Assembly (NCBI GenBank): GCA_036939975.1
Contig: JALLPB010000580.1
Span: 1 to 14,507, forward strand
Reading direction: 5' to 3'
DNA from: Cyclostephanos tholiformis
Taxonomy: Eukaryota > Bacillariophyta > Thalassiosirophyceae > Thalassiosirales > Thalassiosiraceae
DNA length: 14,507 bases
Shown: positions 1 to 8,218 of the stretch, in pieces
Layout: each line of letters starts with the position of its first letter
Position numbering within the stretch: position 1 is the stretch's first letter
The notes under the pieces: generated by a model
What the model saw: only the letters and a program-made list of their open reading frames with translations
Told to the model about the DNA's origin: nothing
The model's database searches: none
Position numbers and translations under genes: made by a program

Positions 1-275
1 TATCTCCAGCAGCAAACCACCATACCTTACTCTAATAAAAATAAATTTTTGTAGCAAAACAATTTATATCTATCTGTAACTTATGTATTTTTTTGATCCA
101 ATTAATTGGATCAGCGTACACATACCATACTCTAATAAAAATTAATTTTTGTAGCATAAAAATTAATTTTACTTAGAGCATTACATAATTACTAGATAAA
201 ATTATTTGGATCGGCATGCACATACCATACTCTCATGAAAATTAATTTTGCCAGATCAAAATTTTGTTCTTCGGA
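1..275. repeat. AT-rich tandem repeat, period 100 bp
   Basis: The phrase CATACC(T/A)TACTCT begins at 21, 121 and 221, exactly 100 bp apart. It is followed each time by an AATAAAAAT(T)AATTTTTGTAGCA-like stretch that decays in the third copy. The junctions before copies 2 and 3 also match (TTGGATCAGCGTACACATACC against TTGGATCGGCATGCACATACC). The first copy is cut by the window edge, so the array may extend to the left. It is non-coding and strongly AT-rich. No transposase or terminal repeats are visible. Confidence 0.8.
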
Positions 276-1303
276 GGAACATGAAGGGAAAGAGTTGTAA
301 ACAAGAAAATAAATAGAGAGAATAAAGATGGAGGAGGTAAAAATGATGCTGAGTCATGATAAGCTCATGGAGAGAGAGAAACTGGGAGAAGATGCCACTA
401 ACAACACTGGTGATCAAGTTGTAAACCGATTTAGAGGTAGGAAAATGAGAAGTGGAGAAATTTCCTCATTGATCAAGTGCAGTGCTATTTTTATTTATAC
501 TTATTCATCTTCTCATAATATACAATTATTAACCATTTAGGTTTCTTCATTTGCAACTGAAAAATGATTAAACTTTGTTTCGCACTTCTGCCTTAGAGGC
601 TAAGGACTAAGTAGCAAAGCTAATCTCACATGGTTGATCATCCTTATTCGTAGCTATTATTCTCATGAGAGCGTCATGGTAAGAAACCCCCCAAAAGGGT
701 ACCATACTAGCTTATTATGCAAAATACACATTTGCCTCTTGCATTAGTGGCTACTAGTGGTTGATTCCACACTGTCTACCTATCATGCCCTTTAAGGTGA
801 TGTGGATAATCGTGAGCGAAATTCCAAAGAGGGGAGAGCATGGCATGGTAGAGTAAGGGAGGGATCTCAACCGACCACCACACATTTTTTGCACTAAGGC
901 TGATTTGTGACTTATTACTCAGAATAGCAAATTAGGGGAAAGAAAAATAGTATCTTCGTCGAATCAAACTCAGTAGCAACACATCCTGTGCGTCGACTTT
1001 CGCCGCTCAACTGTGAAAATTGTCTGCCAACAATATTATGAAAACTAAAAAAGATCCATTCCCACCTATCCGATTTGTATCATATTCCATATTTGGCTAG
1101 ACCCCCCCCCTTCCACCCCACCCCACCTCATCCCACCACGACCACTCTACCCCCGTCTCTCACTAAAATTTCAAACTCGGCATCGCCGGGAGGGGGATGT
1201 GACTTGTCTTTGTCTTGATGACCTAAGTATGAGGGATGAAACGATAAGAACGAAACGACGGGGAACATCCGTCCGGGTAAGGAAAAAATAAATGAAAATG
1301 AAA
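276..1303. other. intergenic region without a supportable gene
   Basis: About 1 kb with stops in all frames, apart from a 70-codon ATG ORF at 328-540 that has no recognisable domain. The sequence drifts from AT-rich to balanced composition and has a C9 homopolymer at 1102-1110 with C-rich sequence to about 1140. It would contain the 3' UTR of the minus-strand ClpP gene on its right side. I see no tRNA, rRNA or transposon remnant. Confidence 0.6.
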
Positions 1304-2065
1304 TCACAGCGAAGCCAATATTTGCGTCCACCCCACCTCGTCGATTATGCCGTAATTCAGGGCCTCGCCGGGTGTCATGAAGAAATCCCTGTCGGTGTCC
1401 TCCTCGATCTTCTCCACCGGTTGATCGCAGTACTGCGCGATGTACTTGTTAAGGCAGGCCTTAACGAAGAGTATCTCCTTCGCCTGTATTTCGATGTCGG
1501 CGGCCTGTCCCTGAGCGCCGCCCAGCGGCTGGTGTATCATTATCCTGGAGTTGGGAAGGGACTTGCGCTTGCCCGGCGCACCGGCGCCGAGGAGGAACGC
1601 GCCCATGGACGCGGCCATGCCGAAGCAAACAGTCTGGACGTCGCATGGTATGAACTGCATCGTGTCGTATATGGCCAGTCCCGCCGAGACGGACCCGCCG
1701 GGGGAGTTGATGTACAGGGTGATGTCACGCTCGGGGTCCTCGTTCGCTAGGTACAGCAGCTGCGCGACCAATACGTTCGCGACCTCGTCGTTCACGTCCG
1801 TGCCCAGGAGGAGGATGCGATCCTTCAGTAGGCGGGAGATGACGTCGAGCTGTCCGGACCCCCCCTCGACGGTGGGGACGTTGGGGGAGGGCTTGGGGGG
1901 TTTGGCAGGCTCGGGGGGCGGACCCTCGGGATCGCCCTCCGGCATCATGCGCGTGATCGATGCGTGGAGCGGGAGGAGCGGACTACCGCCGAGGACGGAG
2001 GCGGGTCGGGTGAGGAAGCCCATCGCCGTCGAGGCCGTGAGTGATAAAAGGAGGAGCCGCATCAT
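1304..2065 (-). CDS. clpP: plastid-targeted ATP-dependent Clp protease proteolytic subunit ClpP
   Basis: This is a serine peptidase (family S14) that forms the proteolytic barrel of the Clp protease and degrades proteins unfolded by a ClpC-type chaperone, here probably in the plastid stroma. The 253-residue protein has the full catalytic triad: Ser153 in GMAASMGAF, His178 in RIMIHQP and Asp227 in DTDRDFF. The oligomerisation and substrate-groove region ([11 protein letters not shown], 120-129) is intact. Residues 1-16 form a hydrophobic signal peptide ending ASTAMG, followed by Phe17. This fits the diatom rule of a Phe at +1 for import through the four-membrane plastid. A Pro-rich linker (42-64) precedes the conserved core, which starts near residue 70. 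The gene has no intron. Two tandem ATGs open the frame and the first was chosen. It is divergent from the C2CD5 gene. Identity is secure. Plastid rather than mitochondrial location is inferred from the pre-sequence. Confidence 0.96.
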   Translation of the reverse strand: MMRLLLLSLTASTAMGFLTRPASVLGGSPLLPLHASITRMMPEGDPEGPPPEPAKPPKPSPNVPTVEGGSGQLDVISRLLKDRILLLGTDVNDEVANVLVAQLLYLANEDPERDITLYINSPGGSVSAGLAIYDTMQFIPCDVQTVCFGMAASMGAFLLGAGAPGKRKSLPNSRIMIHQPLGGAQGQAADIEIQAKEILFVKACLNKYIAQYCDQPVEKIEEDTDRDFFMTPGEALNYGIIDEVGWTQILASL

Positions 2066-2185
2066 TTTGTCAACGTCATAAAATCCTAGAGAGAGAGGTA
2101 ATAAATAATTATCGAGAGAGATTTTAATACGGCGGCGTGGGGGAGAAATGAAAATTAAATAATGGTCTGTCTGTGCCCGAGATGC

Positions 2186-2194
2186 TTTCCCGCC
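2186..2194. promoter_or_regulatory. E2F/DP-like site TTTCCCGCC
   Basis: TTTCCCGCC is an exact match to the eukaryotic E2F/DP consensus TTTSSCGC. It sits in the divergent promoter, 121 bp from the clpP start codon and 185 bp from the C2CD5 start codon. E2F factors are conserved in plants and algae and control S-phase genes. One short match in a GC-rich promoter can arise by chance, so a function is only suggested. Confidence 0.3.
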
Positions 2195-2200
2195 TTTTCT

Positions 2201-2278
2201 CTGTCAACATCGGGGGCCGGGCGAGCGGGCGGGAGCCGCCCTCTCGTCTCGTCCCCCCTGCCTCGTCTCTGTTGACAG
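2201..2278. repeat. spaced 9-bp perfect inverted repeat in the shared promoter
   Basis: CTGTCAACA (2201-2209) and TGTTGACAG (2270-2278) are exact reverse complements separated by 60 bp of GC-rich sequence. Each arm contains a TTGAC core, the core of the WRKY W-box and of some bZIP half-sites. The 60-bp spacer argues against a simple transcribed hairpin and fits paired protein-binding sites, one facing each gene. Function is inferred from position only. Confidence 0.45.
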
Positions 2279-2362
2279 CTTCGTGCAAAGACGGACGCGA
2301 AACCCTTAAGAAGTAGAGATGGGTAGTTTTATTGTAAAAAACACACTGTGCAACAGAACACC

Positions 2363-2374
2363 ATGAGGCTGTGA
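2363..2374 (+). promoter_or_regulatory. four-codon upstream ORF (Met-Arg-Leu-stop)
   Basis: ATGAGGCTGTGA lies 4 nt before the C2CD5 start codon. Its ATG has an A at -3, as does the main ATG, so scanning ribosomes could initiate there and would find little room to reinitiate at 2379. If the mRNA begins upstream of 2363, this would lower translation of the C2CD5 protein. If transcription starts between 2366 and 2378 it is irrelevant. Confidence 0.4.
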
Positions 2375-2378
2375 TACA

Positions 2379-5300
2379 ATGCCATCCACGGTTAAGGTTC
2401 GAATAAGGGCGGCGAGGAACCTCTCCTACCTCTACAATGCCCCCCCCCCCCCCTCCGCCGCGTCGTCGTCATCGTCGTCTTCTTCGTCATCGTCGTTGGC
2501 GGCGTTCTCCCCGCGCAGGGTGACATCGGGGGGAGGCGTCGGGGCGACGAATCACCCGCACGGCAGCGGCCACGTACCGACCGTGTCATCCACGACGTCC
2601 GGTAGCAGCAGTGCGACGCCACCGCCTCCGCCGCGAGTGCCTCCCACGACCCACGTCACCGTCACCCTCGGCGGTCACTCCGTCGCCGAGTACGACGACG
2701 CCGATCCGGAGGACGACGGCGACGACGAGGATACGAGCGGCCATCCGGGCAGCGGCGGTGGGGGGGGGGGCGGCGGCTCGTCGTCGTCGTCGGTTTCGGG
2801 GGGGGACGTCCACCGTCCGGGGGGTGGCTCCTTCGGCGGCGGACGGGGTGGGCATCATCAGCACTATCACCAACACCATCATCATCGTACGCTGTCCAAT
2901 TTCCCCTGGCAGAACATTGCGGGGAGGGGATCGTCGGGTGAGGTCGTCGCTCCTCCTCCTCCCATCAACCCATCGTCGGACGATCGCGGTCATCACGGTC
3001 ACGGCTACGTGCCTCCCCCCCCCTCGGGTCGGACGTCGCGATGCTACTCGGCGCGCACGCGCACCGTGTACCGCTCGTACGAACCGACCTTCAACGAGGA
3101 ATTCCGCTTCGAGGTACCCGACGACACGCTATTGCAGGACGAGCCGCTGTTATTTCACGTGTGGGACGCGACGACGGACGATGGCGGGGGCGGGGGTGGT
3201 GGCCCGGTCGGCGGGGGGGGCAGTAGCGTCGGCCTGGTCTACATCGACCTCAATCCGCTCCTGATGAGGACGGCGCAACTCGACGACGACGGTCGGGATC
3301 CGACGGCGAACAAGACGATGTCGACGGGAGCGGGCGCGGCGGGGGGGGTGGTCCCGGCGGCGACGTCGTCCGCAATCGACGATGACGTCGGCGCGGGAGC
3401 GTGCGTCATCGACGGTTGGTTCCCGCTGTACGACACCCTGGGGGGGGTTAGGGGCGAACTATCCCTCTCCGTAAAGCTGAACTTCATCGGGGACAAGAAT
3501 CCATTCCGCGATTCGTCCGCGGGCGTTCAGCTTTTCCCGTTCTCGACGTTCGACAGGCACTCGGGATATGCTGTGTCGCACGTTTTCGGCTTCGTGGAGG
3601 AACTCGTGGTGGCGGACGATCCTGAATTCGAGTGGAGCGGCGGGGAGAACGACGATGAAGACGGCGGCGGCTTCGGGAGGGGAGATCCACAGGGGGCGAG
3701 GACTAGTCACGAGACGAGGCAGACCCTCATGTACCTCCTGGATGCGAAGGTGCGAAGGAGGATGTGCAAGAAGGTATTGGAGATGGGGGGGAACGCCGTG
3801 CTCGCGTATAGCCAGAATTTCGACATGGAGGGCGATTCGGGTTTAGTAGCCAGGACGTTCGGTACGGCCGTCATAATCGAACGCAGGAAGGAAATTGTGC
3901 CGATCAAGAGAGGCGGAGGGGCCGTCATAGGGCCGGCTGGTGGTGGAGTCGGAGGCGGGGTCCAATCGACGATGTCGCCGTTGAACGAGAATCAACATCG
4001 TCACCGTCAACACGACGAATCCCCCCAGAAGGATTTGCTGCAGAGCGCGTCCGGCGGCTTCTCCGGAAAGATGCTATCTATGCTCATGAACGAGGGCACG
4101 TCTAACGCCGCACACGCGATATCGGCGCGCCAGCGGGACGACGCTCAGGAGGTACAGCTTCTCACAATGACCGAATTTCCGCCCTCCGTGCGCGTGCGCA
4201 TCGGGGGTCTCGTCACAGCGCGTAGCGTCAAGTACCTTGGCAAGCTAGCGTCGAAGTTATCGGACCAGGAGACCAGAGATGGATGGTGGAGCGAGCTACG
4301 GGACGAGATCCGCTCGCACGCCAGGACGCTTTGCTGCTGTCATGTCATTGGTGAGTGAATAGAGGAGAGATGTGTTCTTCGTTCCCTTTCGCCCCGATCG
4401 TCCCGTCCGTTCATTAATACCCTTCAAACAATTTCTATTTTTGCTAGGGTACATGGAATGGTCGACAATTCACGACGATGTGTGCGTACTAACGATTACG
4501 GGGACCGCCGCCACCGTCCGAGGGCTGCCGGACCTGGCACAGGCACAACGGATGTGGGCAGAGTTGGAGTTATACCAATCCGGAGCAATCGACGAGGTCG
4601 ACGAGGAGAACGGCAGGGTCGGGCGTCGTGTGGGGGCAAGGAAGATGTACGTACCGGGTGATTCGTCCCCCGGTAGCGTCATTAGTAGCACAAACGCAAA
4701 CACCCCCTTTTCCGATGCGCCCTTCTCCGGGGCCGAGAGCGACAACGGGGGCGAGAGGGGTCCCGATGATGAGGCGGCAGAGGGGGCCGACGTAGTTAAC
4801 GGTCGCCTGCACATGGACGGATCCCCGATGTGTGATATACCGTTCAGCAATCTGTCCCGCAAAGTTATCAAAGACGCGAGGATGACGAGGAACGCCCAAA
4901 GACTCGAGAGGCGAATCAGGAGGTTGGGCGTCGGAAAAAGTGCCAAAAAGAGAAGGGAACACGGTGTGATGGTGGACATATCATCGAGGGATAGGGATAT
5001 CGTCAAGTCTAGATTTGCATCTTTCCTGCCTCCGGCCCGACTTGCACGACCATGCTCCTACTGTCACGTGCCTTATCATCACAGGCTTGCTCCATTCACC
5101 AATATGAAACTTGTGTAAGTATGGAAGAAAAAAGTGGGCACTTCACCCGCTTTACTGTATCCTTACGTTGTACCTCTACCCGAAATCTTCCTTGCTCTAT
5201 ATGGATCTAGGCCGTGTGTCATGTGCGGAAAAAAGTGGGTACCGGAAATAATCCTCGCCACTACAGAGGTGAGTGAAATTATATTCATCACGAACTAGTT

Positions 5301-7642
5301 TTGTCGATCTAAATTGTTATTAACTCAGCGTTGTGTTTAAATCGTAGCCCCCCTCTCGACTTCCGGTGCGTGGACCCGGAGTCTTCATCCAGGCTAGGGT
5401 TTGCCGTACACGCCCTAGGGCTACAGGTGAAAGCGATGCCCTTGCTGTATCAGAAGCAATGCCCTTCCTCGAATTCGACCTTCTTAGACAATTAATGCTC
5501 AAGTTAAAGATTCTTGGAAGGAATGCCGTTTTTAGTCTAAAGAGTGAGGTAGATGTAGGCAGTCAGCTTATCATTGCTACTGCCACTGCAACTGCTGTAT
5601 ATTGCGAGGCCATGCCGCCGCCGCGAATTCTCGAGATAGCTCGGAACATAGCAGTCATGGACGAAGAAGACAACCAACTGGTTAAATTGCAACGATTAAT
5701 CGAAACATTCTCTGCAAGGAACAGAAAATTTCTAAGCGAGTCTGGGGAACGGTTAGCTGAGCAAACGAGGCGAAATATGACCAAAAAGATAAAAGAGGCA
5801 CAACTTCGGAAGGCGGCAGCAAAGCTCGACAAAGAACAGCGCTGGAAGAGAAAAATAGCTCGCAACAACACTGCCAATGTCATCACCTCTGAACATTCAG
5901 CGTCGTCATTTAAACGCAGTCACAGCAGTAGCATTGGCGGTGATAAGGACAAAGTATCGGGTAAGCGTTCACCACAGCTTTTGTCGGCAGAATATGTGGC
6001 AACACCTCGTGCATCGAACAAGCATGTTATAACCGATGACACAATGGATAACTTTGAGCCACAACTACCAGACCTTGATAGATTAGACAAGGTCGAGCAC
6101 TCATCTTCGTCGAACTCTTCTTCATCGAGTAGCAGCCACTCTTTGTCAAGCTCTTCCTCCTCGAGCTCCTCCACCTCCAGTGCCAGTGAAAAAGATTGCT
6201 CGGAGAACGAGTCAAATGATGCGTTGACCTCAGGAACTGATTTTGAGCGAGATCACGGACCAGATCTTGAAGATCTGGACGAACTCACTGAGGGTGTCAA
6301 GGCCTCTCAAAGGGAATCAGCTCGAGGTTCTCGTCGTAGGAGGCGTCGGTTGTATCTTGACGATAAAGGGCCGTTTATTCTTGAGATTGACGACGAGACC
6401 GACGAAGACATCATGTCGGTACTATTGGAGGATCAACTGCCGCCGGGAATACGCCTCACCACATGCCAGCATGTTCCTGATTATGGATCTGGAAATGGAG
6501 GGAAAGCAGATGAGATCTCCAATGAACAGCTGGTATGTGAACATATCATCTGCTTCGTCCTTACATTTCACATGAAAATAGTGTTAATATTCGTTCTTTC
6601 CAATCAGGTCATGTCCATGCTTCGAGTCAAATGGAACCCACAATCTCGGCAAACAAGAAGCAATCATTATTTCTCGTCATTGTTTCAGGATTTGTTCCTT
6701 AAGATTTGTGAAAGCTGCAAGCACATGGCGCCAATATCAATTTGCGGCCTGAGAACACAGGTCAATTTAACACCGGACGACATGATAGAACTAATATGTA
6801 TCGGCAAGATAGTTTTAGATCGCAAGCGAGATTGCGACGAGAGTGTGAGCCGGTTGCCAGAGTGGCAACGAGTATTATACGAAAACGACGATGCTTCGGA
6901 TGAAGATCGAACGACTGAACATAGGCTTCGACTACAGGAAGACATTGCACAACGAAAGCTCCTCGAAAATGCCCAGCTCGGAGGATTGAGGCAACGCATT
7001 CATCATGTTAAGCGACAGACTACTGTCATCTTCGACAAACTACCTGAAAATATGAAGCGCCAACTTCTTGGTATTAGTGACAAAAATTGGAAACAATGGA
7101 ACGAAAAACAAATTGTCCATGAAACGTCGGTGAATGATCCTTTGGTGTCGAATGGCATGGCAAACATCCCCCGCCTCGTACCATTGCAGCATGAAAGAAC
7201 TTTAGACCCACACGGAACACAAACTGGAATAATTCCTCAGATCTCGTGGCTAACGACTACCCATGTTCCCGTCGAGCTGACCCCGTTGTTTGCTGTCACA
7301 GGGGGGGTAATATCTGAATATCTTGGCTCGGTTTCTATGCACTTCATTCGTGAATCGAAAGGAGGAGAAGCAGAATACCATCGATTTGTCACGGAGTGTA
7401 ATGCAATCGCACGTGCACATGTTGCGTCACTTGGTGGGAATGCAATGATTGGATATGATTTGGTCCCTGCCGAGAGTGGTGGTAGAGTGTACAAGTCCCA
7501 AGTTTACAATGTGATTTCGCTCAGCGGTTGCGCTGTAAAGATTGATTACAGTTTCGGTCAAAGGCATGGTTTGAATTGGGATCATGAGCATATGGAGGCG
7601 ACTGCAGAAGAACGAGCACGTGATAGATCCAAAACGTTTTAA
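2379..7642 (+). CDS. C2CD5: C2CD5-like C2-domain protein, five exons, 1638 aa
   Basis: This is an orthologue of animal C2CD5 (CDP138), a C2-domain protein acting in insulin-stimulated GLUT4 vesicle fusion; its role in algae is unknown. Exons: 2379-4350, 4448-5114, 5211-5268, 5348-6532 and 6608-7642; joined length is 4917 nt in one frame. A split N-terminal C2 domain (residues 1-18, about 100-115 and 231-375) carries long Pro, Ser, Gly, His and Asp inserts. YbjQ-like modules follow: GFVEELVV (about 404) with EMGGNAVLAY, IGGLVTARSV (about 608) with the DGWWSELRDEI segment, and a C-terminal ISEYLGSVSMHFIRE module (about 1520) with SLGGNAMIGY. A CSYC...CVMC four-cysteine cluster (about 860-885) spans introns 2 and 3. 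A Ser tract (about 1150-1180) precedes GPFILEIDDETDED. Asp263 and Asp267/268 remain in C2 loop 3, but the loop-1 aspartates of the animal protein appear to be missing, so calcium binding is doubtful. Homology on both sides of the homopolymers supports the frame. Confidence 0.93.
4351..4447 (+). other. C2CD5 intron 1 (97 nt, phase 1)
   Basis: The donor is GTGAGT and the acceptor is TTGCTAG. Splicing joins the codon G|GG and restores the conserved run CHVIG-YMEW, which matches the continuous segment in animal C2CD5. Reading through would hit a stop 7 nt into the intron (TGA). Confidence 0.93.
5115..5210 (+). other. C2CD5 intron 2 (96 nt, phase 2)
   Basis: The donor is GTAAGT and the acceptor is ATCTAG. 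The join GT|G gives Val and links FTNMKL to PCVMCGKKWVPE, completing the second half of a CxxC...CxxC cluster conserved in the family. Retention would terminate the frame immediately. Confidence 0.93.
5269..5347 (+). other. C2CD5 intron 3 (79 nt, phase 0)
   Basis: The donor is GTGAGT and the acceptor is AATCGTAG. It separates a small 58-nt exon (5211-5268) ending ILATTE from exon 4 starting PPSRLPVRGPG. The joined reading then continues into GVFIQARVCR, matching the family order. Length is not a multiple of three and the intron contains stops. Confidence 0.9.
6533..6607 (+). other. C2CD5 intron 4 (75 nt, phase 0, stop-free)
   Basis: The donor is GTATGT and the acceptor is TTTCCAATCAG, and the length fits the other introns. 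It is exactly 25 codons with no in-frame stop, so a gene finder could read straight through it. Removing it joins EISNEQL to VMSMLRVKWN, consistent with the animal protein, which has no hydrophobic insert at this point. If retained, it would add a segment rich in Ile, Val, Leu and Phe. Confidence 0.8.
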
Positions 7643-7704
7643 ATTATATTTTCACTAAAATACAACTGGGAGAGAAGTCAAGGAAAGAGGATAACGAGAA
7701 GACA

Positions 7705-7710
7705 AATAAA
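7705..7710 (+). terminator. poly(A) signal AATAAA for C2CD5
   Basis: An exact AATAAA lies 63 nt after the C2CD5 stop codon, a normal distance for a eukaryotic polyadenylation signal. Confidence 0.55.
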
Positions 7711-8175
7711 GTGGCAGTTGATGTGAAATTTCGTCGGTGTTCATGGTTTAATTGTCGCTGCCACAATGAACGTGAAAAGTCCTAGCCATGTTTCCTATGA
7801 AAAGTCCTAGCCATGTAAACCTGTTTCCCATTTCTATATCGCGGATTAATGGGTTTTCTGTAACATTGGGGGGGGCGTTACATTGCGAGGGGATTATTCG
7901 ATTTAGACCTTGATGAAGAAGCTTTTCCAAAACCAGCCCCTGTCTTCAATAGGCTTTTCTCAACTTCTCCTTAGTGACGTATGCAAGGTTACGGAACTCC
8001 CCCCAATAATGTTGATGCTCATTAGACCTCATTCGACAACAGCAGAACTACTTTTCAGACATCTGATATCCATGCACACTATTAGTTTGGCGTTTCCGGC
8101 GAAAAATTAATAACTTGGCATCTAAATTACGTTTAACCGCTTTCTAATGACTTGAGGTTATCAAAGATAATCTCA

Positions 8176-8181
8176 TTTATT
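8176..8181 (-). terminator. poly(A) signal (AATAAA on minus strand) for the GT17-methyltransferase gene
   Basis: TTTATT on the plus strand reads AATAAA on the minus strand, about 38 nt after the stop codon of the 8219-10132 gene. Confidence 0.5.
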
Positions 8182-8218
8182 ACATGATTCTTCTCGTGAC
8201 TTTTGTAGAATGAATGGT

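Larger units (their letters stand above)
2066..2378. promoter_or_regulatory. bidirectional promoter region between clpP and C2CD5
   Basis: This 313-bp gap separates the start codons of two divergent genes, so it must hold both 5' UTRs and both promoters. An AT-rich half (2066-2165) adjoins clpP. A GC-rich half (2185-2300) contains an E2F-like site and a spaced inverted repeat, listed separately. A short upstream ORF lies just before the C2CD5 start. Transcription start sites cannot be placed from sequence alone. Confidence 0.6.
7643..8218. other. convergent intergenic region with paired poly(A) signals
   Basis: This 576-bp gap holds the 3' ends of two convergent genes. It includes a 17-bp direct repeat, AAAAGTCCTAGCCATGT, at 7775-7791 and 7801-7817 (period 26), and a G-run near 7870. 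No gene is supported; a 66-codon ORF at 7910-8110 shows no domain. Confidence 0.6.

Noticed and set aside
328..540. 70-codon ATG ORF in the left AT-rich region
   Set aside because: No recognisable domain, composition like the surrounding non-coding DNA, and a C-terminal half that looks like translated AT-rich sequence. Could be part of a spliced gene, but nothing supports it.
2073..2078. ACGTCA hexamer, resembling a diatom CO2/cAMP-responsive element
   Set aside because: A single hexamer within 8 bp of the clpP start codon, probably in the 5' UTR, is expected by chance. Known responsive promoters carry several copies.
1551..2081. 176-codon ORF antisense to clpP
   Set aside because: The minus strand encodes a complete ClpP with catalytic triad; the plus-strand frame has no domain features.
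7910..8110. 66-codon ORF between the convergent genes
   Set aside because: No domain, no conserved context, and it lies across the 3' regions of flanking genes.
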